The translations under genes were made by a program, and so were the position numbers. Source: Sedimentisphaerales bacterium (GTDB lineage: Bacteria; Planctomycetota; Phycisphaerae; Sedimentisphaerales; Anaerobacaceae). Taken from it: a stretch of DNA of 64,000 bases. The notes beneath the pieces were generated by a model, which saw only the letters and a list, made by a program, of their open reading frames with translations, was not told the origin of the DNA and did no database searches. Numbering within the stretch: the first letter of the stretch is position 1; each line of letters opens with the position of its first letter. Location of the stretch: positions 22,710 through 86,709 of the forward strand of contig JAFGLV010000174.1 of NCBI GenBank assembly GCA_016927855.1, written 5' to 3'. Below are positions 1 through 8,080 of the stretch, piece by piece.

Positions 1-1
1 C

Positions 2-169
2 ACGGCGGTGGCATTGACCGCCGGCTCGGCCAGCCGGACCGACTATCACTACGGCCTGGCGGTCTTCATCGCCGCCGACCAGGGCCTGATGGTCGATGCC
101 TCCGTCGGTGGCCAGAAGTTCCAATACGATCCCGCCTTCGTCATGCGCGACGAGTCGTCCACACCCTGA
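2..169 (+). CDS. C-terminal end of a protein cut by the window edge; possibly SYLF/Ysc84-like
   Basis: The reading frame is open from base 2 to the TGA at 167-169 and encodes the last 55 residues of a protein whose start lies outside the window. The tail reads roughly SRTDYHYGLAVFIAADQG, then LMVDASVGGQKFQYDP. The spacing of a short strand, a small-residue turn and a G-L-x-x-x-x-S-x-x-G pattern recalls the C-terminus of SYLF (Ysc84) lipid-binding domains. Too little is present to be sure, and the resemblance is from memory of the family only. No terminator hairpin with a T-tract follows. Confidence 0.5.
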   Translation, partial: TAVALTAGSASRTDYHYGLAVFIAADQGLMVDASVGGQKFQYDPAFVMRDESSTP

Positions 170-310
170 CCACACGATCGTCCGTCGGTGTCCTTTTCTC
201 CGTCGGTGAGCGGTAGTGGAGCAGGGCGGCCGCCGCGTGCTCACATCTCCCCGCACACCGAGAGAGCGTTGAGCTATACACCCCCGCGTCGCCAATTCGG
301 TATTTTGCGC

Positions 311-338
311 TTGACAAATTCGCTTTCTGTGTTACAAT
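311..338 (+). promoter_or_regulatory. sigma-70-type promoter for the 560 gene
   Basis: TTGACA at 311-316 and TACAAT at 333-338 are separated by 16 bp, which is close to ideal for the housekeeping sigma factor. Transcription would start near 345. This leaves a leader of about 215 nt before the start codon at 560. The rest of 170-559 shows no convincing gene. The short frames there lack ribosome-binding sites. Confidence 0.65.
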
Positions 339-559
339 ACGCGGCGTGTGGGGAAAGATGTTTGAAGCCTACGCCGCTTCCACGAAGCGGGTTCGGCATC
401 GTGGCGAGGGCGGCGTCGGGCTCTGCTCCAGTGCCTCAGGAGGAGGCCGAAGAACAAGAATCAGAGCAATGATCTCTGTCTGTTCGAGCGCGGGTGCGCG
501 CGTTGCCCCAGCGAGCCGGACAGGCTGGTAGTAGCGGCCTAAGACGACAAGGAGGTTGG

Positions 560-1255
560 ATGATGGTCAAGACATGTCTATTGTTCACGGCGGTGACGAT
601 GCTGGTGGTGCCGGTCTGCTATGGGGCTGTGGGACAGGCCGGCGAAGGGGGCCTGCATGCTCAAATCGGGCAGGGCAGTGAGAATGCCTCTGGGACTCCA
701 GGAACGAGAATCGGTCAGACGACCGATGTCGGATGGGGCATTGCCGATCAGGTGCGCTCGCAAATGGCGAATCAGAACGCTGTCGGCGCTTCGGTTGGCA
801 TGCCACAGCGGATCCAGGAACGTTTGGCGAACCGACTGGCAGCGGCTGCCGGGAACCCACCCGAGGAATCGGAAGCGGCAGACTCAGAGGCAGCAGGCCC
901 TGATACAGAGACGTCAGACGAAGCTGTCGTCAACGGGGCCCATCGGCCGTTCTTTATTTCTGGTCTCATCGATGCAGAGCTGGTTACGCAAGACCAAGTA
1001 GACGAAATGCGAACGGCTGGCGCCGGTTGGGGCGCCATCAGAATCAGTACACTGTTGGCTGACAGGATCAACGAAACGACCGAGCCGACGGAAACGGTTG
1101 AAACAACCGAGACGACCGAAACGACGGAACCGACCGAAACGGCCACAATGACGCCGCTCGGCATCTTCAATACCCATCAGGACGGCATGGGCTTCGGACA
1201 AATTGCCCTGACCCACGAACTGAAACCGGGGCACTTGCTCGTAAGTGCCAATTAA
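560..1255 (+). CDS. secreted protein of unknown function with a Thr/Glu-rich repeat
   Basis: 231 residues. An in-frame extension upstream to 494 exists, but the ATG at 560 (a second ATG follows at 563) is preceded by AAGGAGG at about 549-555 and begins a clear signal peptide (MMVKTCLLFTAVTMLVVP...). I therefore chose 560. The mature protein is polar and low in complexity. Residues ~173-195 are almost only T, E, V and P in a TTETTE/TEPTE pattern, which suggests an extended extracellular linker. The last 35 residues look folded. No family is recognised. It has its own good promoter at 311-338 and a hairpin 36 bp after the stop, so it is probably transcribed alone. Confidence 0.75.
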   Translation: MMVKTCLLFTAVTMLVVPVCYGAVGQAGEGGLHAQIGQGSENASGTPGTRIGQTTDVGWGIADQVRSQMANQNAVGASVGMPQRIQERLANRLAAAAGNPPEESEAADSEAAGPDTETSDEAVVNGAHRPFFISGLIDAELVTQDQVDEMRTAGAGWGAIRISTLLADRINETTEPTETVETTETTETTEPTETATMTPLGIFNTHQDGMGFGQIALTHELKPGHLLVSAN

Positions 1256-1290
1256 CCGTGTCCTCCCGAAGGGTTGCCCTCTTCGTGGAA

Positions 1291-1329
1291 GGGATGTGTG
1301 CACGGCCCGCGTTGCTGGGCACACATCCC
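1291..1329 (+). terminator. 11-bp perfect inverted repeat, possible terminator
   Basis: GGGATGTGTGC at 1291-1301 is mirrored by GCACACATCCC at 1319-1329, with a 17-nt loop. It lies 36 bp after the stop of the 560 gene. There is no T-tract, so if it ends transcription it would do so with Rho or as an mRNA 3' barrier. I see nothing further between 1330 and 1619. Confidence 0.45.
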
Positions 1330-1619
1330 GCGTCGGCGGTCCGCCGTTACTCCCGGCGATCCACGCAGTAAGGCGGTGCCCCGAACGGTCGGTTTCGTTT
1401 CGCAACGGTCCGGCACTTGTGCCGCCGGGACGCTCGCTCCATTGGCTTGGCTCGAAGACAGGGCTGCCATCGGTACACGTGGCGCGCCCATAGCGGGCCC
1501 CCAAGGGCCTGTGGACCCCCGGTCGAGCCGGCGCGGGTGGTATAAGTCGGTCTCTTGCGACACCACGGCGAATCTGCGCTCGCTGCGCAGGCACCAAGAA
1601 GTCAGTCTCGCAAACCAGA

Positions 1620-1666
1620 ATACGTAGTTCTACGTATACCTTCGGCCAGCCGAGATGCAGTATCAT
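1620..1666 (+). promoter_or_regulatory. perfect 18-bp palindrome and TATCAT -10, upstream signal of the LamG gene array (copy 1)
   Basis: ATACGTAG-TT-CTACGTAT at 1620-1637 is a perfect palindrome. TATCAT, a -10-like hexamer, follows at 1661-1666. A ribosome-binding site of the form TTTCGGAGGG precedes the ATG at 1702. The same three elements, in the same order and at nearly the same spacing, occur at 3704-3787 before the next LamG gene. The palindrome resembles sites bound by two-component regulators with LuxR/NarL-type helix-turn-helix domains. That assignment is an inference. Confidence 0.5.
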
Positions 1667-1828
1667 ACACATGGCGTTTTGCCATTTCGGAGGGTCGAAG
1701 CATGAACGCGGACCCGTCTCATCAGGCAGCTTGGCGGCGCGGCCATCCCACGACGTGCCAGCTTACCGGCACCCGCCAGAGTCTCTCTTACCTCAGCGCG
1801 CGGAGGTCTTTGCGCTTGCTTGAAGGCC

Positions 1829-1897
1829 GCACCCGCCACCTTCTTCACCGGCCTGATCGACGACGTGCGGATCTATGGCCGAGCTATGGCACCCTGA
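1829..1897 (+). pseudogene. remnant of the C-terminus of a LamG-domain protein
   Basis: In the frame ending at the TGA at 1895-1897 the sequence encodes ATFFTGLIDDVRIYGRAMAP. This is the same tail that ends the two complete LamG domains at 3634 and 5505 (TFFTGLIDDVRIYTRAVTP and TFFTGLIDDMRIYNRAVAP). The frame is closed upstream at about 1703. The remnant lies 160 bp after a copy of the array's promoter and ribosome-binding site (1620-1702). The simplest reading is a third array member reduced by an internal deletion to its promoter and its last ~20 codons. Confidence 0.7.
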
Positions 1898-1916
1898 GAA
1901 CGCAAAGGACAATACG

Positions 1917-2909
1917 ATGAAGAGGGCAATTCTACTCACGCTGGTGGCGGCATCGAATCCCGCCGCTCTGATTCATGCCGCAGGAGATATCTGGACGTAC
2001 AAGACCGACATGCCAACCAAGAGAGTGATGGCTGGGGGCGGGGTCGTGAACGGGAAGATCTACGTGGTTGGTGGGTCCCTGGAGAACTACAGCGCCGCAA
2101 CGACCGCAGAAATGTACGATCCCACCGCCGATGCGTGGATCAAGGTGGCAAGTATGCCAGCGGGGCGCGTGGGGCCTTCCACTATAACTCATGGCGGGAA
2201 AATCTACGTGTTTGGAGGAGCCCATCCGAATGCATATGCGACGGCCACAAAGACTGTCTTCGTTTACGATCCGCTGACGAATACCTGGACTCAAAAGGGC
2301 GACATGCCCTATCCCAACGCGTGGTGTGGTGTCGCGGTTGTGGACGGCACGATCTATCTTATCGGCGGGCTGCTCAGTGCGTCGAGTACGCCTATCTCCA
2401 CCGTCCTGGCCTACGACCCTCTGGCGGATACTTGGACACAGAAGGCCGATATGCCCACAGCTCGCGGCGGCCTCTCCGCTTGCGCCATAGACGGGAAAAT
2501 CTATGCTATCGGAGGAGCCCGAGAGGATTGGGCGGTGTCCTCTTACCGGCGCGTGGAAGTTTATGATCCGTCAACGGATACCTGGACCCGCAGATCAGAT
2601 ATGCCGACGGCGCGCTGGGGTCTGGGCACATGCGTGGTGGATGGGAAGATCTATGCAATAGGCGGTAGATTCGGACCTGACGTCTGCGCTGCCAACGAGG
2701 TCTATGATCCCTCCACTGACACTTGGGAGGCAAGGTCGCCCATGCAACAGAAGCGGAACGGCTGCCTCGTATGCCTAGTCGGAAGCAGGATATACTCGAT
2801 TGGTGGAGTGTACATAGTTCCTCAGGAGACGTTCCTCGCGACGGTGGAGGAGTACGACACGGGTCTCGGCGTTCCGCTGCCGGACTTCAACGCTGATGGC
2901 GTGGTATAG
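1917..2909 (+). CDS. secreted Kelch-repeat beta-propeller protein (5' part of a frameshifted gene)
   Basis: 330 residues from the ATG at 1917, which follows AAAGGA at suitable spacing. A signal peptide of ~21 residues is followed by six Kelch blades, each with the hallmark D/N-G-x-I-Y-x-I/V-G-G strand (for example DGKIYAIGG twice). The frame ends at a TAG at 2907-2909 just as a dockerin-like calcium loop begins (PDFNADGVV). Removing one TA from the TATA at 2904-2908 joins it to the frame at 2909, which reads DIADLLRL and continues through a second loop and a LamG domain to 3634. The intact product would be Kelch propeller, dockerin pair and LamG, matching the architecture of the next gene. 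It was probably a surface or extracellular carbohydrate-related protein. Confidence 0.8.
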   Translation: MKRAILLTLVAASNPAALIHAAGDIWTYKTDMPTKRVMAGGGVVNGKIYVVGGSLENYSAATTAEMYDPTADAWIKVASMPAGRVGPSTITHGGKIYVFGGAHPNAYATATKTVFVYDPLTNTWTQKGDMPYPNAWCGVAVVDGTIYLIGGLLSASSTPISTVLAYDPLADTWTQKADMPTARGGLSACAIDGKIYAIGGAREDWAVSSYRRVEVYDPSTDTWTRRSDMPTARWGLGTCVVDGKIYAIGGRFGPDVCAANEVYDPSTDTWEARSPMQQKRNGCLVCLVGSRIYSIGGVYIVPQETFLATVEEYDTGLGVPLPDFNADGVV

Positions 2910-3634
2910 ACATCGCTGACCTCTTACGGCTGATCGAATCGTGGGGCCAGAACGACCCGGCGGTGGACCTCGCGCCAGCGCCGTTCGGCGACGGCGTCGT
3001 CGATCGAGCCGACCTGGAGGTTCTGATGGCGTACTGGCACCAAGAGTTCCAGGACCCGGCCCTGATTGCTCACTGGAAGCTGGATGAAACCGAAGGTGTC
3101 GATGCCCTGGATAGCGCCGGTGACCATCACGGAATCGTCATCGGCGCGCCGACATGGCAGCCTGACGCTGGAAAGGTAGGCGGTGTGCTGGAGTTCGACG
3201 GAGCAACCTGTGTGTTGACGGACTCGGTCCTCAATCCCAATGCCGGCATGTTCAGCGTTTTGGCCTGGATCAAAGGCGGTGCTCCTGGGCAGGTCTTCGT
3301 CTCCCAGGTCGACGGCGCTGACTGGTTGCTGGCCGATCCTGCAACGGGTACTCTGATGACCGATCTAAAGGAATTGACCACGCGTCGTCCCATGGCGCTA
3401 CACTCGTCGGCCCTCATCGCCGACGGGGATTGGCACCGCGTCGGGCTCGTCTGGGACGGCACGAACAGAATGCTCTATGTAGACGGCGTGGCGGTCGCAG
3501 CCGACACCCAGTCAGACCTGCCCGACTGCGACGGCGGTCTGCACCTCGGCTGTGGCAAAGACGCCGTACCAGGCACATTCTTCACCGGCCTGATCGACGA
3601 CGTCCGCATCTACACCCGCGCGGTTACGCCATGA
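2909..3634 (+). pseudogene. dockerin plus LamG 3' half of the Kelch gene, out of frame
   Basis: This frame opens at 2909 and carries the rest of the first dockerin-like repeat (DIADLLRLIESWG), a second repeat (FGDGVVDRADLEVLMAYW) and a ~190-residue LamG/concanavalin-type jelly-roll domain ending at 3634. There is no credible ribosome-binding site or start at its 5' end. The first possible start in frame is a GTG at 2963 that lies inside the dockerin pair. It is best read as the displaced 3' half of the gene starting at 1917. A sequencing error cannot be excluded. The LamG half is clearly paralogous at DNA level to 4930-5505. Confidence 0.75.
3060..3634 (+). repeat. LamG-coding direct repeat, copy A (copy B at 4930-5505)
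   Basis: The two ~575-bp LamG segments align without large gaps. They share long identical runs, for example the segment around 3358-3382 that also occurs at 5226-5250. Other stretches have diverged mainly at third positions. The patchwork suggests tandem gene duplication followed by local gene conversion. Confidence 0.7.
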
Positions 3635-3703
3635 GAGGATCAGCCTGGGCAACGGTGTTGCCCACGCCGGTCTTGCCCCGGGCGGGTGCAGTGTACGCCA
3701 GAA

Positions 3704-3749
3704 ATACGTAGTTTCCGCAAGTGATTCTGCGGCCGGAATCGGGTATCAT
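3704..3749 (+). promoter_or_regulatory. ATACGTAG half-palindrome and TATCAT -10, upstream signal of the LamG gene array (copy 2)
   Basis: ATACGTAG at 3704-3711 followed by TT repeats the left half of the palindrome at 1620-1637. TATCAT lies at 3744-3749, 40 bp downstream (41 bp in the first copy). TTTCGGAGGG precedes the ATG at 3787. The right half-site is not conserved here, so the affinity for a regulator would be lower. Confidence 0.45.
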
Positions 3750-3786
3750 GGAGATACTGGGGGTTCCTCTTTCGGAGGGCTGAAAG

Positions 3787-5505
3787 ATGGAGAGTCACCG
3801 GCCCATGATCGGCAGAAAGGAAAGGCAAGAGATGAAACCGCGAAACCGTGCCAGAATCACCCTCGTGCCCGTTGTCTTTGTGGTTGCTCTTATGCTCTTT
3901 GGTGGGGGGGCTGCGAACGCAGATTACACCTTCGGTGAACTCGCCAATCTGGGGCCGACGGTCAATAGCTCGGCTCGTGACGAGGAACCGGGCCTCTCGG
4001 CAGACGGCCTGACGATATACTACTGCTCACTTCGGTCCGGGGGCTCCGGCAATTATGACCTGTGGGCGATCACCAGAGCGACCACGCAGGCCCCCTGGGG
4101 GACCCCCGTCAACCTCGGCTCCACCGTTAATAGCTCATCTCATGACTTCTCCCCGGATGTCTCAGCCGACGGCTTGTCACTCTACTTCGGCTCTGACCGA
4201 CCCGGCGGATACGGCGGCTACGACATATGGGTATCACGGAGGGATTCGACAGAAGACCCCTGGGGTGCGCCGGCAAACCTTGGGCCCATGGTCAACACTT
4301 CAGAACCTGAGGGATGCCCGGCTATCTCGGACGATGGACGGGAGGTGTACTTCTGGTCCGGCCGAGCCGGTGGCTATGGCGATGCCGATATATGGGTGGC
4401 CAGACGGCCAACAGCACAGGACGACTGGGGTGCGCCGGAGAATCTCGGGTCGGCCATCAACGGCTCGACCACCGAGTTGTGTTGCGATATCACCGCCGAC
4501 AACCGCTGTCTCGTCTTTGTCTCCACCCGGTCAGGTGGCTACGGGGGCACCTATGGGGATATCTGGATCACGACTCGGCGCACGATAGATGACCGGTGGG
4601 GGCCGCCCATGAATGCCGGGCCCATCGTGAACAGTTCGACGACCGACAACGGACCTTTCCTGTCGGTCGGTGGTTCCACTCTCTACTTCAGTTCCGAGCG
4701 GCCCGGCGGAAGCGGCGGCGCCGATATGTGGCAGGTGTCAATCAGCCCAGTCGTTGACTTCAGCGGCGACGGGAGCGTCGATGGCGAAGACCTTCTCATC
4801 ATGGCCGCACATTGGGGCGAAGTCTATCCGCCCTGCGACATCGGCCCCGCGCCCTTTGGCGACGGCGTGGTGGATCTCCAAGACGTCATCGTTCTGGCCG
4901 GGTACATCGGCAAGGAGGTGAACGACCCGACGTTAATCGCTCACTGGGCCTTAGACGAAAGTGAGGGCACTGAGGCGTTGGACAGCGCTGGCACGTACCA
5001 CGGTGCGGTGATAGGCGCGCCCACATGGCGACCCGACGGCGGAAAGGCAGGCGGCGCCCTAGAGTTCGACGGAGCCACCTGCGTGCTAACGGATTCGGTC
5101 CTCAATCCCAATGCCGGTCCGTTCAGCCTCTTGGCCTGGGTCAAAGGCGGGGGGCCAGGGCAGGTTATCGTCTCCCAGGCCGGTGGCGCCGACTGGCTGC
5201 TGGCCGACCCGGCGACCGGTGCGCTGATGACCGATCTAAAGGAATTGACCACGCGCCGCCCCACGGCGCTGCACTCGTCGGCCCTCATCACCGACGGGGA
5301 TTGGCACCGCGTCGGGCTCGTCTGGGACGGTGCGACTCGAATGCTCTGTGTGGACGGTGAGCAGGTCGCCATCGATACCCAGTCCGACCTGCCGGACAGT
5401 GACGGCGGTCTCTACCTCGGCTGCGGCCATGACGCGTTGCCGGGCACCTTCTTCACCGGCCTGATCGACGACATGCGCATCTACAACCGCGCGGTTGCGC
5501 CGTGA
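3787..5505 (+). CDS. secreted TolB-like (PD40) propeller protein with dockerin-like repeats and C-terminal LamG domain
   Basis: 572 residues. The start at 3787 is chosen because GGAGGG at 3774-3779 is shared with the paralogous remnant at 1702. An ATG at 3832 with AAGGAAAGG would start directly at the signal peptide (MKPRNRARITLVPVVF...) and is a real alternative. After the signal peptide come five PD40/WD40-like blades, each with S-x-D/x-G-x-x-[IV]-Y-F and a G-G-x-G-x-x-D-[IL]-W ending. Two dockerin-like EF-hand loops follow (DFSGDGSVDGEDLLIMAAHWG and FGDGVVDLQDVIVLAGYIG), then a LamG domain (residues ~378-572). The likely role is a surface or exported glycan-associated protein. It is paralogous to the frameshifted gene just upstream. 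Confidence 0.85.
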   Translation: MESHRPMIGRKERQEMKPRNRARITLVPVVFVVALMLFGGGAANADYTFGELANLGPTVNSSARDEEPGLSADGLTIYYCSLRSGGSGNYDLWAITRATTQAPWGTPVNLGSTVNSSSHDFSPDVSADGLSLYFGSDRPGGYGGYDIWVSRRDSTEDPWGAPANLGPMVNTSEPEGCPAISDDGREVYFWSGRAGGYGDADIWVARRPTAQDDWGAPENLGSAINGSTTELCCDITADNRCLVFVSTRSGGYGGTYGDIWITTRRTIDDRWGPPMNAGPIVNSSTTDNGPFLSVGGSTLYFSSERPGGSGGADMWQVSISPVVDFSGDGSVDGEDLLIMAAHWGEVYPPCDIGPAPFGDGVVDLQDVIVLAGYIGKEVNDPTLIAHWALDESEGTEALDSAGTYHGAVIGAPTWRPDGGKAGGALEFDGATCVLTDSVLNPNAGPFSLLAWVKGGGPGQVIVSQAGGADWLLADPATGALMTDLKELTTRRPTALHSSALITDGDWHRVGLVWDGATRMLCVDGEQVAIDTQSDLPDSDGGLYLGCGHDALPGTFFTGLIDDMRIYNRAVAP

Positions 5506-5542
5506 AGGGTGGGTGAGCTCTCTCATTGTGTGGAGGGCCACG

Positions 5543-5884
5543 CTATGAGCGGGCGACTTCGAGCCAGTATTGGCCGATGGCTTTGCAGAAGGTCACAACG
5601 GCCAGGACGGCGCAATGGCGGTGTTCTGATGGCAACTGAGGTAGCGCGTCCAGGACGTACTTCGGGCTGATCGACAGGGCCTCTCGCAGCGATTTATCCT
5701 GCACGTACTGTGCGACGGTGCGGCCGCAGAGCCGGGTGAACTCGCAGCCGTCGGTGTGATAGCGGACCGTGCGGATGACGTCGTCCTCGATGACCAGGTA
5801 GAACTCCATCGTGTCGCCGCAAGGGCCGGTATGCCAGGCCCCGGCCGATGGATCGGTCATCCGTCCCCAAAACTCGTCTTCCAC
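5543..5884 (-). CDS. NifU/IscU-like iron-sulfur cluster scaffold protein
   Basis: The family core is clear: TGPCGDTMEFYLVIEDDVI, then TDGCEFTRLCGRTVAQYV, then LPSEHRHCAVLAVVTFCKAI. The three expected cysteines (GPCGD, DGCxFTxxCG, HRHCA) are all present, which fits a cluster-assembly scaffold of the NifU N-terminal type. The GTG at 5884 was chosen because it gives the usual short N-terminus (VEDEFWGRM), corresponding to the NPxNxGxM region of relatives. The frame stays open to 6082, but that extension shows no domain. No IscS or other isc/suf gene adjoins it. It is separated by 176 bp from the cassette upstream, so it may not belong to it. Confidence 0.75.
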   Translation of the reverse strand: MEDEFWGRMTDPSAGAWHTGPCGDTMEFYLVIEDDVIRTVRYHTDGCEFTRLCGRTVAQYVQDKSLREALSISPKYVLDALPQLPSEHRHCAVLAVVTFCKAIGQYWLEVARS

Positions 5885-6060
5885 GATCGTACGGCCTCGA
5901 CTTGTACTCGGCGGGACCTTCGCCCACACGCGAACGGGTCCTGCGGAGGAAAGTGTCACCGGCAACAGTATACATCCTGGCCACCGGATAGAGAAAAAGC
6001 AAAACTCTATGAACTTGTCAAAGATCGCCGGCGCTCGCGGCGATGACCGGCCGATCAGGG

Positions 6061-6678
6061 TCACTGCCGACTGGCGAAGCACTCGGCCAGACGCGCCAAA
6101 GCAGCGGCGCGTTTCGCGGCGCGGGTGGGTTCGGAGGATCGCGCCACTGTCGCGGTCAGCGCTTCCTCAATGATGCGCTGCTGGGCCTCGTTGACGAAGA
6201 AGACCAGCGGTGTCGCATACAAGGGCTGTCGGCTTCGTACCTTCGTCGAGCTCAGCTTGCGGCTCATGAGTCTCTGGAGTTGACCTTGCGTTTGTGCGAC
6301 GAGTTTGGCGAGGTCGTGCAAAGGTCTCTTGCGGCACAGACGGCGCAGGACCGTCAACTTCTTCTCCAGGACGTCGCGTCCGCTCAGGCGGTTGAGGGTA
6401 GCCAGCAGAATGTCGGTCTGCTCGTCGTTCACTCTCCAGACCACTGCTTGCGCGGTGTCGTGACCGAGTTGGCGCAGGGCCTGGCAGCGATGATGACCGT
6501 TGATGATCTGGAATTGGTCCCGCCGGTCGGGGTGACGCCGGACCACGAGCGGCTCATAGTGGCCCGTACGCTCGATGTTTCGCACGAGCTTGGCGAAGTT
6601 CGCGCGGCTCATGCGGTTGGCGTTGTCGGGGTGCGGCACGAGCTTGTCCAGCGGGATGCGTCGCATGCAGTCGTTCAT
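6061..6678 (-). CDS. ParB/Srx-fold nuclease-like domain protein
   Basis: 205 residues. Residues ~5-95 match the ParB N-terminal domain: an initial I-P-L-D-K-L-V-P-H-P-x-N segment, a helix with L-V-R-N-I-E-R-T-G-H-Y-E-P-L-V-V, and the nucleotide-binding motif I-I-N-G-H-H-R. The C-terminal half is basic and helical, and could bind DNA. It is not part of a parAB pair, since no ParA is present. It starts inside the end of the GNAT-like gene with a 4-bp ATGA overlap, so the two are translationally coupled. It is the last gene of a four-gene cassette. Its role there is unknown. Confidence 0.8.
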   Translation of the reverse strand: MNDCMRRIPLDKLVPHPDNANRMSRANFAKLVRNIERTGHYEPLVVRRHPDRRDQFQIINGHHRCQALRQLGHDTAQAVVWRVNDEQTDILLATLNRLSGRDVLEKKLTVLRRLCRKRPLHDLAKLVAQTQGQLQRLMSRKLSSTKVRSRQPLYATPLVFFVNEAQQRIIEEALTATVARSSEPTRAAKRAAALARLAECFASRQ

Positions 6679-7433
6679 GGCAGAGTGACCTCCAGCTTGG
6701 GATGGAACCAGATGTAATAGACCGGACGATGGGTGAGCTTGCCCAGAATGTAACGCGTACGCTCCAGGCCTGCCGGCATGACGCGGCGCCGGCCGTGACT
6801 CTTCAGAAAGCGCTCGATGTGCGTCTCGATGAATTCCAGCGCGGACGGTCGCAACGCGTTGAGCGTTTCCTGCACCGACTTGGGGTCGATGAGCCGGTTC
6901 TCTTCGATCCCGATGGCACTGAACGCCTCGATCAACTCGGCGTGCGAAAGCCGCACACGAGGTGTGCGCGCTTCGTCCAGCGGTTTCATACCGGCGCGCT
7001 CGAGAAACGGATTGACCTTGGGCATGACACCGAGAGCCTCGATGATCGGCACGTTCATCCTGGGCATGGTCTCGCGCACCAGCCGGGTCGCCAGGCCGAT
7101 GCCACGAAAACGCGGCTCGATGACTACCCGCGCCAAGCAGCGCACGTTGCGATTGATCAGCGACAGTTGGGTCTGGCGGTCGAAGTCAGCAAAGACGCCA
7201 CCGGTCGCGGCGCGACGCTGCTCGACGCGTGGCGAAGGCATCGCATAGACGATTGCCCCGGCGGGTTTGTCGCCCAGTCCGGCAAGTCGGTGCTTCGGTC
7301 GCAAGACGAATACTGCTTTGACCGCCACCGGACAACTGTCGCGATAGTGATGGGCCGCCAGTTGACGATAGTCCACCAGGCTGCCTGTCACGACTTCGAG
7401 TGTCTGGTGTAGAGAGCAAGTGTGCATATTCAC
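6675..7433 (-). CDS. GNAT-type acetyltransferase-like protein of the COG2401-like cassette
   Basis: 252 residues. The acetyl-CoA binding motif A of GNAT enzymes is seen at residues ~100-120 (CLARVVIEPRFRGIGLATRL, with R-G-I-G-L-A). It is followed by a strand with the expected spacing and an extra helical C-terminal domain of ~100 residues. The adjacent ABC ATPase together with this protein resembles the two halves of COG2401, described as an ABC-type ATPase fused to a predicted acetyltransferase. Here they are separate genes that overlap by 4 bp. The substrate is unknown. The overlap at both ends argues for one polycistronic mRNA and stoichiometric synthesis. Confidence 0.75.
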   Translation of the reverse strand: MNMHTCSLHQTLEVVTGSLVDYRQLAAHHYRDSCPVAVKAVFVLRPKHRLAGLGDKPAGAIVYAMPSPRVEQRRAATGGVFADFDRQTQLSLINRNVRCLARVVIEPRFRGIGLATRLVRETMPRMNVPIIEALGVMPKVNPFLERAGMKPLDEARTPRVRLSHAELIEAFSAIGIEENRLIDPKSVQETLNALRPSALEFIETHIERFLKSHGRRRVMPAGLERTRYILGKLTHRPVYYIWFHPKLEVTLP

Positions 7434-8074
7434 CTCGCGGTTCTGTAGACGACCTGGGCCGCGCCGCCGAAGTCCTTCGTGACCACCACGTCGGGAGCGA
7501 GGTCGAGCAGAAAGTCTCGGTGGCTGGAGGCCAGGACGAACGTCGTGTCTGTGCGTTTGGCGAACCGGTGGATGTTGAAGGCCAGTGTCGCGGCGGTGAT
7601 CCGGTCCAGTTCGGAGCCGAATTCGTCGGCAAAGATGAAGCGCTTGCCGGTGGCCAGTGCCTGCGCCAGGCGGAAGCGATAGCGCTGTCCTTCGCTGAGG
7701 TTGCAGGGTCGGTTGACCACGCTGAACGCGTCGCCCAGGCCCACGGTGCTCAGCGTGCGCAACGTTGCGACGACGTCGCTCTCGAAGCAGTCGATGACGG
7801 TCCTGTCGTCGGGTAGAGGCATTTGCGTGAGACGGACCGCGTCGCCAGCAGGAACCTGTCGCTCCAGCTCGTGCAGCAGGACGCTCTTGCCTGAGCCGGA
7901 AGGACCGGTGATGTAAACGATGTCACCCGGGCTGACCTCGATGCAGCAGGAATGGGTGGGTGCGTGGTCGCTCAGCCGGTCTAACGCCAGGCCGAACATG
8001 CGGCACACCTGCACCGTGCGTTTGCTGACGGGACCTTGCCAGGGAAAATGCTTGCTGACTGTGTAGGTTGGCAT
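7430..8074 (-). CDS. soluble ABC-type ATPase of the COG2401-like cassette
   Basis: 214 residues. Walker A GPSGSGKS is at ~57-64, an ABC signature LSEGQ at ~126-130, Walker B FIFADE at ~147-152 and an H-loop histidine in SSHRDF at ~185. There is no membrane segment and no permease gene nearby, so this is unlikely to be a transporter. Soluble ABC ATPases of this kind commonly act on nucleic acids or ribosomes. The ATG at 8074 has GGAGAAAGGA upstream, inside the end of the HTH gene. The gene overlaps the GNAT-like gene by 4 bp. An ABC ATPase coupled to an acetyltransferase is the hallmark arrangement of COG2401. Confidence 0.8.
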   Translation of the reverse strand: MPTYTVSKHFPWQGPVSKRTVQVCRMFGLALDRLSDHAPTHSCCIEVSPGDIVYITGPSGSGKSVLLHELERQVPAGDAVRLTQMPLPDDRTVIDCFESDVVATLRTLSTVGLGDAFSVVNRPCNLSEGQRYRFRLAQALATGKRFIFADEFGSELDRITAATLAFNIHRFAKRTDTTFVLASSHRDFLLDLAPDVVVTKDFGGAAQVVYRTAR

Positions 8075-8080
8075 GGGTGA

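Noticed and set aside
2901..2912. Programmed ribosomal frameshift at the Kelch/LamG junction
   Set aside because: No slippery heptamer and no downstream pseudoknot-like sequence are visible. A TA duplication explains the break more simply.
6061..6678. Chromosome or plasmid partition locus (parAB)
   Set aside because: There is no ParA gene and no parS-like repeats were seen; only the ParB N-terminal domain is present.
7430..8074. ABC transporter ATPase
   Set aside because: No permease gene adjoins it and the pairing with a GNAT-like gene fits COG2401 rather than transport.
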